NCBI GenBank assembly: GCA_037693485.1
Contig: CM075347.1
Span: 150,138,501-150,202,500, forward strand
Length of the DNA stretch: 64,000 nucleotides
Source: Kitagawia praeruptora
Lineage: Eukaryota > Streptophyta > Magnoliopsida > Apiales > Apiaceae
Direction: 5' to 3'
Shown here: piece after piece, positions 44,771 to 56,036 of the stretch
How positions within the stretch are numbered: the stretch's first letter is position 1
How the letters are laid out: each line of letters starts with the position of its first letter
Made by a program: the position numbers and the translations under genes
Notes under the pieces: generated by a model
The model's database searches: none
The model's input: the letters and a program-made list of their open reading frames with translations, nothing else
What the model was told of the DNA's origin: nothing

Positions 44771-46305
44771 AACATGTTACCTTTTCTATTTTTCAATAAC
44801 TAATCTTTTTTCACATAAAATATGAGAAATTCTTTCATTTTTCAAGTAAAATATGCTACCTTTCCATTTTTCAATAGTCAATTTTTCTTTTTACGTAAAA
44901 TACAGTTTATCTAACTAAAATTTTTCCTTTTCTAAAAAAACCATGAGCAATTATGTTTAATAAAATAAAATATCATAATTACTAATAATTAACAAATTAC
45001 CTTTTTCAGTTAAAATACATTACCTTTTCTTCTTTTTTTATTTTTTCAGAAAAACCTATTTGGTTTGCTTCGTTTAAGTAAAATTAAATAATAACAATAT
45101 AATAACTAATAACTAACCGATTACGTTTTTTTAGCTAAAATATTTCATCTTTTCAACATCTTTTTAATATTTTCAAACTAAAATTCATCATTTTCTAAAA
45201 ATATCACGGACAACATATATATAATTATATCAGATCATGTTTTTTAAAATTTTAAGCCAATAAAATTTATGTCTTAAAATTTTTAATTCAAATTTAAAAA
45301 AATTCGGTTATATTAAAGAACATCCGTGCATCGCACGGGTTTTAAGCTAGTATAAATAATAGTTAAACCAATAAGTTCCCACATGTTTCTGGTATATATA
45401 TTCTAATAAAATTGAAGAAAACGCCCCAAAAAATATGAAATATTAAAATATATGTTAGGCCAAACATTAAAATATTATTTACAAAAAAAAATCGTTACCA
45501 AATAAAATTGTTTTAACAAAAAGTTATTTTAATAAATTTCATTAAAGATTCTATTTTTAGGTTTGAGAATAAAAATATTTTCCAAAATTTAAATTTAAAA
45601 TATGTGAGCACAAATCAACAATTAAACAAATTCTTACTTTGCAATTAAAAAATTTAAATTAAGAAAAGTGAACACAAATAAAAAAATGAACATATTTTAA
45701 ATTAGAAAGCAATCTAAACACCAACAAAATAAATTTATATTAATATCTAAATGTAATACAACATAAAAACCCCTAAAATTACTTTAAACAAAAACACATA
45801 ATAAACACGCAAGAATATAAAATGAACATGAAAAAATAATCAATATCCAAACAAATAAAAAAAATTTAATACCACACATATTTCAAGAAAAGTTAAAAAA
45901 TACCTTTAAAAACTATAAAACTACTATAACAAAAGATTTAAAAAATTTAAGAAAAAAAATAAATAAATTATTACACGAATATAGTGCCTATATGTTTCAA
46001 GTATATCATATGTAATCTACTAAAATCAAAAAATCAGAAATAATTATGAAATATTGAAAAATATGTTAGACTAAACTTTGAAATTTAAATTATTGAAAAA
46101 CCATTTACAAGAAAAAGAAACAAATGTTTACTTACAAATCATATAACATATGTATTATTATCATTAAATGTAAAAACAAATTATTCAAATATAAAACTTA
46201 TTTTTCATGAAAAAAAATTAAATCAAAAATTACACTACAAAATATTAATAAAGTTACCGTGCATCGCACGGATGCACGGGTATAGATGCACGGGTATAAA
46301 GCTAG

Positions 46306-46523
46306 TTAAAACATAATAAATCAAATGAACAGTGTATTGTGGACGGTGGATCCCCTGTAAATGACCCCCCATCCCATCTTCTGATACAACTTATTTTAAG
46401 TACTATCAAGATAGGTGGGACCCTCAGTTCAGTACTTACAGACATACAATTCTCCGCATGTTAAAATATACTCTTCCTCATTTGCCCAGTCCACATTGCC
46501 CGACTTGTTTCATTAATATTTAA
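46306..46523. other. Short intergenic stretch
   Basis: It contains GGATCCCCTGTAAATGACCCCCC but no gene or element end was recognised. Confidence 0.4.
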
Positions 46524-46531
46524 GCTCCGTC

Positions 46532-47131
46532 TAGGGGTGAGCAATGGGTCCAACTTGACCCGAACTGAACCGAATCCGAAAGAACCGAGAACCGAAAAGA
46601 ACAATTTTTCAGAATCGAACCGGACCCGAAATTGTGATGGAACCGAACCGGACCCGAACCGCGAATTACGGTTCGGTTCGGTTCTAACCCGAAAGAATCG
46701 AAATGTATATATAATATTATATATAATTAATAATATATATAATCAATTAATAATATATATTATTAATATATATTTAGTATATTATTTAAATGTATTATAT
46801 AATTATATATTAATAATAAATAATTAATAATATATATTAATATATATTATTAATTATATATTAATATATATATATATATATTAATATATAATTAATAATA
46901 TATAATTAATAATATATATTATAATATATTATTTAAATGTATTATATAATTTCGGTTCGGTTCGGTTCTTTCGGGTTTTGGATGTCAAAAACCGAACCGA
47001 ACCGAGAACCGAACTATTCTCAATTTCAAGAACCGAACCGGACCCGAATTATAAAAAACCCGAACCGAACCCGAAATTTCGGTTTGGTTCGGTTCGGTTC
47101 CCGGTTCTAACCCGAAAAATGCTCACTCCTA
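46532..47131. mobile_element. hAT-type MITE with CCGAA/TTCGG arms, copy 1 (600 bp)
   Basis: The ends TAGGGGTGAGCA and TGCTCACTCCTA are inverted repeats flanked by an exact 8-bp duplication, GCTCCGTC (46524-46531 and 47132-47139), as for hAT elements. Inside, ACCGAACCG repeats face GGTTCGGTTCGG repeats around an AT-only centre of TAATATATA repeats, so the element can fold into a long hairpin. The 96-codon frame at 46537 is a by-product of the repeats. Confidence 0.88.
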
Positions 47132-47317
47132 GCTCCGTCCACTTCGACAATTTTTAATATTTTCAAGAGTTCAGACGTATTCGGATACCTGATACTGAAA
47201 CTCGAACTCTCAATCTTCGTCCAAGAGCAGGGAGATCTTCCCTGATTATAATAATAGTAACACGTACATTTTTTATAGTGGTAAAAACAAAAGCCTGGAT
47301 ACTGAGGAACAGAATGA

Positions 47318-47824
47318 TGTTAGATTAAATCATGTATATTAATACAACATAATATATATACATGAATCTCCTGATCAAGACTATGAGTATAGATAAATAG
47401 CGGAAGCGTACCTGAATCGAAAGAGGCCATTAATGATCTTGAGGGAGTCCGAAGAACGCAAGTACTTGAGGGCTTTGATCTTCACTATTCTCCTCTATAC
47501 GTAAGGATGGGGTGCGTGTATTTTCTGAATATTATGAGACGCGTAACTTTTGTTCTCGCATAAGATTCATTATATAGAGGGAATAATGGGACCAACCCTA
47601 ATGGGCTAAACCCATAACCGTCCATCAAAGTTATGGGCTTGGGTACTTAAGCCATTATAAATAAATATATCTAAATAGATATATATTAGATGTAATAATT
47701 AAATATATAATTAAGTGCTATTAATATATTTAATTATTCATTAGGCTCAAGTCTTTATTTAAATGATTAACAATAATACCCGATGGGCCATAAATAAATG
47801 GATTGGATCCCGTCGAATCCAACA
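47318..47824 (-). repeat. 3' LTR of the third copia element (507 bp)
   Basis: On the plus strand it runs TGTTAGATTAAATC to GAATCCAACA. A minus-strand TATA box (TATATAA) lies near 47570-47577. The polypurine tract (minus strand AAGTGGGAGAA) follows at 47825-47835. Confidence 0.93.
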
Positions 47825-48215
47825 TTCTCCCACTTGGCTGAGGGTCAGTATATCATCAACATACATATAACAAGACTTCATTATTGAGCTTTACATCCCT
47901 TAAGATAGGCTAAATTTTACATCATACTAAAATAGAATTAAAGGTAGTATCATACTCATGTACAAATATGAAACCGTCCTCCAGTTACAATCCAAGTATA
48001 ATTATAAAACTTAACAGAGATACTAGCTTAAGTCATGAACAACATAATATTTCATAATCAATAGCAAATCAATATGTCCATGAGGTCCTTACATAATTGT
48101 TTGTTCCATAAACTTCGAATGTGCACAATAATAGAAGTAACAAACTAAATACTTTGTCCAAAAACCATAACATAAGGTGATCACAATACTAGTGTCTTAC
48201 AATAAAATCCATGAA

Positions 48216-51200
48216 TCAATAAGAAAGATTATCAACCAAACCCATGCTAGCAACATGTTCTCGAAAGAGATTGGGCGGTAAACCTTTTGTCAATGGATCC
48301 GCCAACATAGCAACTGTACTAATTTGCTCAATAGACACTTGTTGTTTTTGAACTCTTTTTCGCACTACAAGATACTTTATATCTATGTGTTTTGTCGCAT
48401 CACTTATCTTGTAGTCTTTAGAGAAAGAAACAGCAGCTTTATTATCGCAATAAATTTTCAGTGGTCTAGAAATAGTGTCAACTATTTTGAGATACGTGAC
48501 AAAATTCCTCAACCATAGAGCTTGCTTCGTTGCCTTATAGCAAGCCACAAATTCAGCTTCCATTGTAGAAGAGGTATGCAGCGACTGCTTAGCACTTTTC
48601 CATGATATAGCTCCTCCAGAAAGCATAAAAATGTAACCTGAAGTGGATTTCAACTCATCTTTACACCCAGCATAATCGGAATCCGAATAACCAATGACTT
48701 CAAGGTTATCCGTCTTTCGATATGTGAGCATAAAATCTTTTGTACCTTGTAAATACCGCATGACCTTTTTAACAGCTTTCCAATGATCCGGACCTGGATT
48801 TATTTGGTATCGTCCTAGCATTCCAACAATATATGCTATGTCTGGACGAGTACAAACCTGAGCATACATAAGACTCCCAACTGCCGAAGCATAAGGAATA
48901 TGCTCCATTTGATCCAATTCTAGCTGATTTTGAGGACATTGTTTCAAGCTAAATTTGTCACCCTTGACAACAGGAGCAACGCTTGGAGAACAATTTTGCA
49001 TGTTAAAACGTTTGAGAACTTTATCAATATAAGCTCTTTGTGATAAACCCAAAATTCCATGAGATCTATCTCTATGAATTTCAATGCCCAAGACATAAGA
49101 TGCTTCCCCCAGATCCTTCATATCAAAATTCTTATGAAGGAATCTCTTTGTCTCATGCATTAAATTCATATCACTACTAGCGAGTAGAATATCATCCACA
49201 TATAGTACTAAAATAATGTACTTGCTCCCACTCACTTTTAGATATATGCATTGGTCAACAAAATTTTCTTTAAACCCAAATTTTCCAATCACATCATCAA
49301 ATTTAATATACCACTCTCTAGAAGCTTGCCTTAATCCATATATGGACTTCTTTAACCGACATTTCATGTGTTCCTTGCCTTTGACTACAAAACCTTCCGG
49401 TTGTGACATGTAGACATCCTCATGCAAGTCACCATTAAGAAAAGCAGTTTTAACATCCATTTGGTGTAACTCTAAATCATAATGAGCTACTAAAGCCATG
49501 ATGATACGAAAGGAGTCCTTACTCGAAACAGGGGAAAAAGTATCATTATAATCAATTCCTTTTCTTTGTGTGAAGCCCTTTGCAACCAATCTAGCTTTAT
49601 ATCTTTCGATGTTACCACTAGGATCAAGCTTAGTTTTGTAGACCCATTTGCAGCCTACAGCTTTGACCCCTTGTGGCAACTCAACTAGATCCCATACAGC
49701 ATTATCCTTCATGGATTTCAACTCATCCTCCATGGCTACAAGCCATTGAGTTGAATGGTTACTAGCAATAGCTTCTTTATAAGAAATAGGATCAGGTCCC
49801 ATGCCAAGATTAGACTCAATTTCATCTAAATACACAATATAATCATCCGAGATTGCTGATCGTCTTACTCTTTCTGACCTCCTAAGAGGTTCAGTAGTGT
49901 TATTGTCATCTTGAGGTGGTTCTTGATGTACATTCTCATTTGCACCAACATTTTTATCATCATTTTCTGGTGCACTAATATCTGGAATGATAGGAATAGG
50001 GACATTTTCCTGAATCTCTTCCAGATTTATCTTTCGAGATGTACTCCCACTGACTTCAGCATCCTCAAAAAATACTGCATTTCTAGTCTCAACTATTCGA
50101 GTGGTGTGTGATGGATAATAAAATCTAAAACCTTTAGATCTTTCGGGGTAACCAATAAAATGACAAGTAATAGTCTTAGGGTCCAATTTCTTGATGTGTG
50201 GGTTATATATTTTTGCTTCAGTCAAACAACCCCATACATGCATATATCCAAAACTGACTTCTCTTTCAGTCCATATTTCGTAAGGTGTTTTAGGCACGGA
50301 CTTACTTGGGACCCGATTAAGGATATGCATAGCTGTTTTAAGGGCTTCAACCCACAAAAATTCTGGCAATGTACTTTGACATATCATGCTTCGAACCATA
50401 TCCATAAGAGTTCGATTTCGTCTCTCAGCAACACCATTCTGTTGGGGTGTACCTGGCATTGTGTACTGAGGAACGATGCCACACTCTCGCAAAAATAAGG
50501 CAAAAGGTCCTGGATTCTGTCCAGATTCAGAGAATTTTCCATAATACTCTCCTCCTCTATCAGATCTAACAACCTTAATATCTAATTTAAGCTGTTTTTC
50601 AACTTCTGCTTTATAAATTTTAAACATATCGGGTGCTTCAGATTTTTCATGTAAAAGATAAATGTAGCCATAACGTGAGTAGTCATCAATAAAAGTAATA
50701 AAATACTTATGACCACCTATGCCTGGAGTGTATGGTCCACTAATGTCAGTGTGAATTATCTCCAAACACTTGGTGCTACGATTTGCACCCTTTTTGTTTG
50801 TTTTTACAAATTTTCCTTTAATACATTTAACACATGTGTCAAAATCTGAGAAATCTAATGGATGAAGAAGTCCTTCTTTAACAAGTCTTTCCATTCGACT
50901 TTTGGATATGTGACCAAGTCGTTCATGCCACAATTTTGAGGAATTCTCATCATTTCTTTTTCTCTTTTTAGAACCAGTTGCAACTTCATCTTGCACATTC
51001 ATTGAAATTAAGGATTCACTAAAAGAAGCATTCAAACATAATCTGTAAAGGTTTCCCTCTAACAGCCCAGAGCTAATATACTCAGAATAAAGAAATAGAG
51101 AAAAACCTTTATTTTCAAATTTAAACGAATATCCATAAGCGTCTAACTTTGAAACAGAAATAAGGTTTCTAGTAATACTGGGAACATAAACAGTATCCAT

Positions 51201-52295
51201 TAAATCCAAATTAAAACCACTTTCCAACATAAGTCGGAAAGTTCCTACAGCTTCAATTTGTACTTTCTCTCCATTTCCAACGAGTAAATATCGGTCTCCT
51301 TTATTTAGCTTCTTCACGGAAAGGAATCCCTGCAATGAATTAGTTATATGCACAGTTGCACCAGTGTCTATCCACCATGTATTTAAAGGAGCTTCAGATG
51401 TAAAAGCTTCATAACAAACATAAATAGATGCATTACCTTTCTTATCTAACCACTCGCGAAATTTGGAACACTCTTTCCTTATGTGTCCCTTAGCTCTGCA
51501 GAAGTTACATTTAGGACCTCCAAAGTTCTTTGTGCCAGAAGTCTGTCCCTTTTCTTTCGTGACAGCTGCATCAATTCCCTTTTTCTTTTGACTATTGCCA
51601 TATTTCTTTCCTTTTCCTTTAGCGGGTGTCGTGGTCACAACATGAGCACTTTCAACCTTCTCAGACTTAAGGCGTTCTTCTTCTTGAACGCACATAGAAA
51701 TCAACTCGCTCATCTTCCACTTTTCTTTCTGCGTATTGTAGTTGATCTTAAAAGGACCAAATTGTGCAGGAAGAGAAGTCATTATGAAGTGGACGAGAAA
51801 ACCTTCAGAGATTTCCATGTTCATATCCTTTAACTGAGCAGCCATATCATTCATTCTCATAATGTGATCACGAACACCACTTGAACCATTATACTTGAGA
51901 GTGACCATTTTCGAGATCAGTGTAGTGGCTTGAGCCTTAGTGGAAGCCTTGAATTGTTCCTCAATGTTCGCTAGGTACTCCTTTGCATTATCAGATTCGG
52001 GAATTGCTCCACGAATTACACTAGTAATGGAGCCCTTAAGAATCATTAAGGAAACACGGTTGCTATGCTCCCATTTTGCATAATCAGCCTTTTGCTCAGC
52101 AGAGCTTTCGGCTGTAATGGCAGCAGGTTTTGCAACCCTTATGGCATAATCAAGGGCAGTAACTCCCAACGTAAGATCAATTTGCTCTTTCCACTTCTTA
52201 AAATTAGAGCCACTCAATGGTTCAATGTGTGAAAAGTAGTTGGTTAGTGAAACAGGACCAAATGCTGAATCAAGGTTAATCACAATCATGCACAT
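48216..52295 (-). CDS. Copia Gag-Pol polyprotein, intact (1359 codons)
   Basis: The Gag part (LSGSNFKKWKEQIDL and following, UBN2-like) leads to the zinc knuckle CNFCRAKGHIRKEC near residue 262 and protease WWIDTGA near 310. Integrase has H/C residues (HERLGHI, CVKC), D near 517 (HTDISGPY), RSDRGGEY and QNGVAERRNR. Reverse transcriptase has YVDD near 1031, and RNase H has GYSDSDYAG near 1201, STMEAEF and ADPLTKGL. Every catalytic residue is present, with no stop or frameshift, and the length is normal for copia. The first ATG at 52295 is used. A second in-frame ATG two codons later could serve equally. The protein would package, copy and integrate the element RNA. Confidence 0.95.
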   Translation of the reverse strand: MCMIVINLDSAFGPVSLTNYFSHIEPLSGSNFKKWKEQIDLTLGVTALDYAIRVAKPAAITAESSAEQKADYAKWEHSNRVSLMILKGSITSVIRGAIPESDNAKEYLANIEEQFKASTKAQATTLISKMVTLKYNGSSGVRDHIMRMNDMAAQLKDMNMEISEGFLVHFIMTSLPAQFGPFKINYNTQKEKWKMSELISMCVQEEERLKSEKVESAHVVTTTPAKGKGKKYGNSQKKKGIDAAVTKEKGQTSGTKNFGGPKCNFCRAKGHIRKECSKFREWLDKKGNASIYVCYEAFTSEAPLNTWWIDTGATVHITNSLQGFLSVKKLNKGDRYLLVGNGEKVQIEAVGTFRLMLESGFNLDLMDTVYVPSITRNLISVSKLDAYGYSFKFENKGFSLFLYSEYISSGLLEGNLYRLCLNASFSESLISMNVQDEVATGSKKRKRNDENSSKLWHERLGHISKSRMERLVKEGLLHPLDFSDFDTCVKCIKGKFVKTNKKGANRSTKCLEIIHTDISGPYTPGIGGHKYFITFIDDYSRYGYIYLLHEKSEAPDMFKIYKAEVEKQLKLDIKVVRSDRGGEYYGKFSESGQNPGPFALFLRECGIVPQYTMPGTPQQNGVAERRNRTLMDMVRSMICQSTLPEFLWVEALKTAMHILNRVPSKSVPKTPYEIWTEREVSFGYMHVWGCLTEAKIYNPHIKKLDPKTITCHFIGYPERSKGFRFYYPSHTTRIVETRNAVFFEDAEVSGSTSRKINLEEIQENVPIPIIPDISAPENDDKNVGANENVHQEPPQDDNNTTEPLRRSERVRRSAISDDYIVYLDEIESNLGMGPDPISYKEAIASNHSTQWLVAMEDELKSMKDNAVWDLVELPQGVKAVGCKWVYKTKLDPSGNIERYKARLVAKGFTQRKGIDYNDTFSPVSSKDSFRIIMALVAHYDLELHQMDVKTAFLNGDLHEDVYMSQPEGFVVKGKEHMKCRLKKSIYGLRQASREWYIKFDDVIGKFGFKENFVDQCIYLKVSGSKYIILVLYVDDILLASSDMNLMHETKRFLHKNFDMKDLGEASYVLGIEIHRDRSHGILGLSQRAYIDKVLKRFNMQNCSPSVAPVVKGDKFSLKQCPQNQLELDQMEHIPYASAVGSLMYAQVCTRPDIAYIVGMLGRYQINPGPDHWKAVKKVMRYLQGTKDFMLTYRKTDNLEVIGYSDSDYAGCKDELKSTSGYIFMLSGGAISWKSAKQSLHTSSTMEAEFVACYKATKQALWLRNFVTYLKIVDTISRPLKIYCDNKAAVSFSKDYKISDATKHIDIKYLVVRKRVQKQQVSIEQISTVAMLADPLTKGLPPNLFREHVASMGLVDNLSY

Positions 52296-53307
52296 AAGTA
52301 CAACAAGTACAATAAATATAATTCACATGATGAAAAACAGTTAGTTCACCAAGTAACACATAAGTTAAATAAACCGAGGGATAAACAGTTTATCTAAATA
52401 GGAAAGATAAAATACACAAAAATTTTCCTTCCTTTAAAATTAATTAAATATTAATATCTTCCGTTGGGCCGATAATTAATATTAAATTAATTTTGCCATT
52501 AAACATAAGATTACAAATAGTAAAATATTAAATTATATCACCGTTGGGCAGAAAATAATTTAAATTCTACAATTTGAACTTTAAAAATTCCGTTTACAAA
52601 ATCAATATACAAATCTTCCGTTGGGCCGATTCGTACATTAACTTGTACACGTACATTAGGTGATTTATCATTCTCTTAAATAATTAAAATAAAAGATTTT
52701 CGTTGGTCCATCTAATATTTTAATAATTAAGAAATCACTATATTAGTCCAAAAATAACTTAATAATATTTTACATGAGGGACTAATATTTTTTTTTTTAT
52801 CATAAGTATCCCTGAATCAGAATCGCAGACAGCATAAACATATCATACCATATTATATTTCTCATGATACAATCATAGAAATCAAATAAAGCATAAATCA
52901 GAAAATTCGAAATTAAATCAGAAAATCATAATTCGCTGTTTACAGGCAGTAAACGACGTCAAACGGCTTACAGATGCAAACCTGACTATGTCAGTCTTAC
53001 TCAGTGGCCCGATTCCAGTCAAAAAACATATATTTTATGCGCAAATCGGACACAGTACGCAAATTTCACTAAATCTGGACAATTTTTCAGAAATCGTATC
53101 GTATACAATCTCCAAAATAAGAACAAGCATGTATCATATACATACAGCAATATATACAACAACCAAATTCATTCAATTCACACGGTTTGCAACATACCCA
53201 CACATAATATATATGTATAACAACATATATCGATTCAGATTTATACATGTCAAACAAATCCAATTCAATTCTAATTAATTAAACTCAAAGAATCAATCAA
53301 GGAGTTT
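52296..53307 (-). promoter_or_regulatory. Copia 5' leader with four CCGTTGGGC repeats
   Basis: Between the PBS and gag, CCGTTGGGC or a variant occurs at 52461, 52541, 52618 and 52701, that is about every 80 bp. At least the first and fourth are enclosed by AT-rich inverted repeats (for example AAATATTAAT facing ATTAATATT), giving stem-loops whose loop in the RNA reads GGCCCAACGG. This is a plausible place for RNA packaging or dimer signals. Confidence 0.5.
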
Positions 53308-53319
53308 GCTCTGATACCA
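53308..53319 (-). other. Primer-binding site (initiator tRNA-Met)
   Basis: On the minus strand TGGTATCAGAGC follows two bases after the 5' LTR. This is the standard copia primer site. Confidence 0.92.
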
Positions 53320-53321
53320 AT

Positions 53322-53828
53322 TGTTAGATTAAATCATGTATATTAATACAACATAATATATATACATGAATCTCCTGATCAAGACTATGAGTATAGATAA
53401 ATAGCGGAAGCGTACCTGAATCGAAAGAGGCCATTAATGATCTTGAGGGAGTCCGAAGAACGCAAATACTTGAGGGCTTTGATCTTCACTATTCTCCTCT
53501 ATACGTAAGGATGGGGTGCGTGTATTTTCTGAATATTATGAGACGCGTAACTTTTGTTCTCGCATAAGATTCATTATATAGAGGGAATAATGGGACCAAC
53601 CCTAATGGGCTAAACCCATAACCGTCCATCAAAGTTATGGGCTTGGGTAATTAAGCCATTATAAATAAATATATCTAAATAGATATATATTAGATGTAAT
53701 AATTAAATATATAATTAAGTGCTATTAATATATTTAATTATTCATTAGGCTCAAGTCTTTATTTAAATGATTAACAATAATACCCGATGGGCCATAAATA
53801 AATGGATTGGATCCCGTCGAATCCAACA
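53322..53828 (-). repeat. 5' LTR of the third copia element (507 bp)
   Basis: Same ends as the left LTR. The minus-strand TATA box lies near 53573-53581 and would start the genomic RNA. Confidence 0.93.
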
Positions 53829-53833
53829 AATGA

Positions 53834-55113
53834 TTCATAGAACTATCCAGAATTTCAGATAGGTCTCAAGTGAGTTATACTGGCTCTTGATTCCATTGAG
53901 AAGCCCAACCGAAGAGTTAAGCAAATTATTCCACTCTATGAATCAAACATTTGAATTTGCTGAAAATATTCGAGAATGTAACCAAATCACAAAGAAGAAG
54001 TCATGATGGGTGTCCGGATTCACTATTCTTCATACATGGGTGATAAGATTTATCGAAAGAATGTCCAAAATAACATAATAGATGTCACACCGAAGAAAAA
54101 AATTACTCATTCCAGAGAGATTGCACATGCCAGATACAGGGGTGATAAGATTTGATCACATAATTATGCCAAATTGATTTATAGGACAATAGAGTAGAAC
54201 AAAAGAATCTTCGGACCATCCTTTAAGGCCAAGCAATGACATTATATTCAATGCCTTGAATTCTGAAACTTCACTTTGCCTCTGGTCAAAAGTAAATTTT
54301 GATTTGATGCTGCTTCTTTTATTGAAGTGGAATAAAAGCCAGGGAATGGACTAATGAATGCAGAAAAGAGTAGACAAAAAATCTGTATCCTTAGTTTTGC
54401 GATTTAAGATGTCAATAGAACCTGCTTCTATATTGTTTACAGAGTTGGATTCGAATTCTTGAAAAAATCATTAAGTGCTGGTTTTTGGATTGCGAACATC
54501 TGGACCTTTACAGACTGCGGGAACTGGAAAATAAAGATAAAATTGTGTACATAAGGACATCAGGACTTCAAAACTTTCCCATAATCTCACAAAAACTGAA
54601 TATGAAAGGAAATATTTAAGATCATCTCCTTTCCGCCTGTTTCATTATTAAATAAAGGGCCTGGTCAGGGGCAAATGTTTGCCACCGTTTGATGGGAAAA
54701 CACCTACCGCAAAAATTATGTGCGCAGTACGTGTACAGTAGGGTTGATCCCATCTCTCTACGTACTCCAGAAAATTTTGCGACACAGTTTGCTACCAACA
54801 ACCGTTTGCTAGTGACCGACTACCATTAAATAATTTGCTAGTTATGTACTCTTTATAATTACGTAGGGTAAAGCTCTGCACATGAGGCGATTATAAAAAA
54901 TAATATAACTCGTGGCCAGACAAGGTATTCCTTTTCTTGTGCAAGTGTTTTTCAAGACTTAACAAATTCCATTATGTCTGTTGTAAGTATGCAATTTTCT
55001 CTAACCAGGCAAAACATGATATAGTAATTGAATTTGATAAAACACACTACAATTATTTTGGTTGGAAGTACGTAAAGCCCGTAGATCAACTCCTTCAGTG
55101 TGTGCATTCAGTT
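53834..55113. other. Intergenic DNA, no gene recognised
   Basis: GATAAGATTT with a GGGTGATAAG context occurs twice (near 54040 and 54145). No further lipoxygenase exon was recognised here. The plus-strand frame at 54937-55173 is antisense to the lipoxygenase relic. Confidence 0.45.
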
Positions 55114-55612
55114 ATCAAAGTCATGTGGAACAGTAAAATTAGCAGCATATTCAACAATATTTGGATGGTCTGATTGCTTGGGCATCCAGCCTCTTACAAA
55201 GGAATCTATGCTTTTGCCAGACTTAGTTACTGCAAGTACAAAAATGACCAGTTACAAGGAGATAGGAAATTAAAGAATACTAAACAAGATTACCCTAAAT
55301 TTTTTTTACAGAATCTCCTTGCTCCAATAATGAATCAATAGTTACTCCACTACTTAAAAGCACATCAAAATATGAGCCTAGATTAAGATATCATAGCACA
55401 TTGTTAGCTATTAAAAAAAATGGTAGACAAAAGACAAAAAAAATAATCTAATTTACCAAAATTAAGCACAAGTTGCCACTTTAAAGATACAAGACAAGGT
55501 CACAAAAGTAGGAAACTGATCTAAAAACTGCATACTCTCTTTTTAATATTATTATCTTGAAAAGCTTACCATTTTGAACTAGCAATGGTAATAATTGGCA
55601 TGAGTAGGGTAT

Positions 55613-56036
55613 GATTCAATCATATATGACATTATATATCTAAAATCTAACATTAACATGTACTCCCTCCGTCCCAGTGAATAATATACATTGGGTTTGG
55701 ACACGGAGACCAAGAAAATATATAAATAATGAGTAAAGTTGGATGAAAAGTGGGTAAAGTGGTGGGACCTATCAATAGTTAATAATAAATTTGAGATAGT
55801 GGAGGAAAGTAGTGGGTGTAATAGTGTTTTATATTATAGATTTGAGATAATGGAGGAAAGTTAGTGGGTGTAATAGTGTTTTTTATTATTAAAACTTTAC
55901 TATTTTTGGAATGTATAGAAATGATGGGACACCTCAAAATAGTAAGTGTATAGAAATGAATGGGACGGAGGGAGTACATTAGAGTAGGGTATGATTCAAT
56001 CATATATGACATTATATATCTAAAATCTAACATAAA
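55613..56036. repeat. Direct repeat around the Stowaway MITE
   Basis: GAGTAGGGTATGATTCAATC and the next 25 bases occur at 55613 and again at 55982, one on each side of the MITE, offset by 369 bp. All lies in the lipoxygenase intron. Confidence 0.85.
55663..55974. mobile_element. Stowaway-type MITE (312 bp)
   Basis: The ends CTCCCTCCGTCCC and GGGACGGAGGGAG are flanked by TA (55661-55662 and 55975-55976). The interior has a partly repeated block (GAGATAGTGGAGGAAAG and GAGATAATGGAGGAAAG). Non-coding. Confidence 0.85.

Larger units (their letters stand above)
20443..45350 (+). mobile_element. Inner Helitron-like element, interrupted by a giant-LTR retroelement
   Basis: The left end reads TCTATACTATTATATAAAAG after an A. 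The right end reads CCGTGCATCGCACGGG, about ten bases, then CTAG (45347-45350) before a T. These are typical Helitron termini. Between them lie tandem copies of the left end, the LTR element at 21735-39513, an inverted segment and further degenerate Helitron pieces. No transposase is encoded. The element may be a composite of several Helitrons rather than one transposition unit. Confidence 0.45.
19109..46305 (+). mobile_element. Outer Helitron-like element containing nested elements
   Basis: The left end reads TCCTATATATAATTGG after an A. The right end has GTGCATCGCAC and GATGCACGGG hairpin sequence, about ten bases, then CTAG (46302-46305) before a T. Related AT-rich blocks occur on both sides of the nested part: 19800-19985 and 45375-45560 share AATATATGTTAG, ATCGTTACC-type and AAAGATTCTATTTT segments in the same order. 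This supports one element split by later insertions. No Rep/helicase frame was seen. The pairing of these two ends is inference. Confidence 0.4.
47318..53828 (-). mobile_element. Complete, apparently intact Ty1/copia retrotransposon (6511 bp)
   Basis: Two 507-bp LTRs are flanked by the 5-bp duplication AATGA (47313-47317 and 53829-53833). A PBS, a polypurine tract and one unbroken gag-pol frame are all present. I noticed two differences between the LTRs (G/A in CGCAAGTAC, C/A in GGTACTTAAG), about 99.6 percent identity, so insertion is recent. It could be autonomous. Confidence 0.96.

Noticed and set aside
46690..46960. AT-only stretch as a possible replication origin or scaffold-attachment site
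   Set aside because: It is the core of the hAT MITE and recurs in the copy at 61161.
54937..55173. 78-codon plus-strand frame
   Set aside because: It is antisense to the lipoxygenase exon 2 relic, which explains the sequence better.
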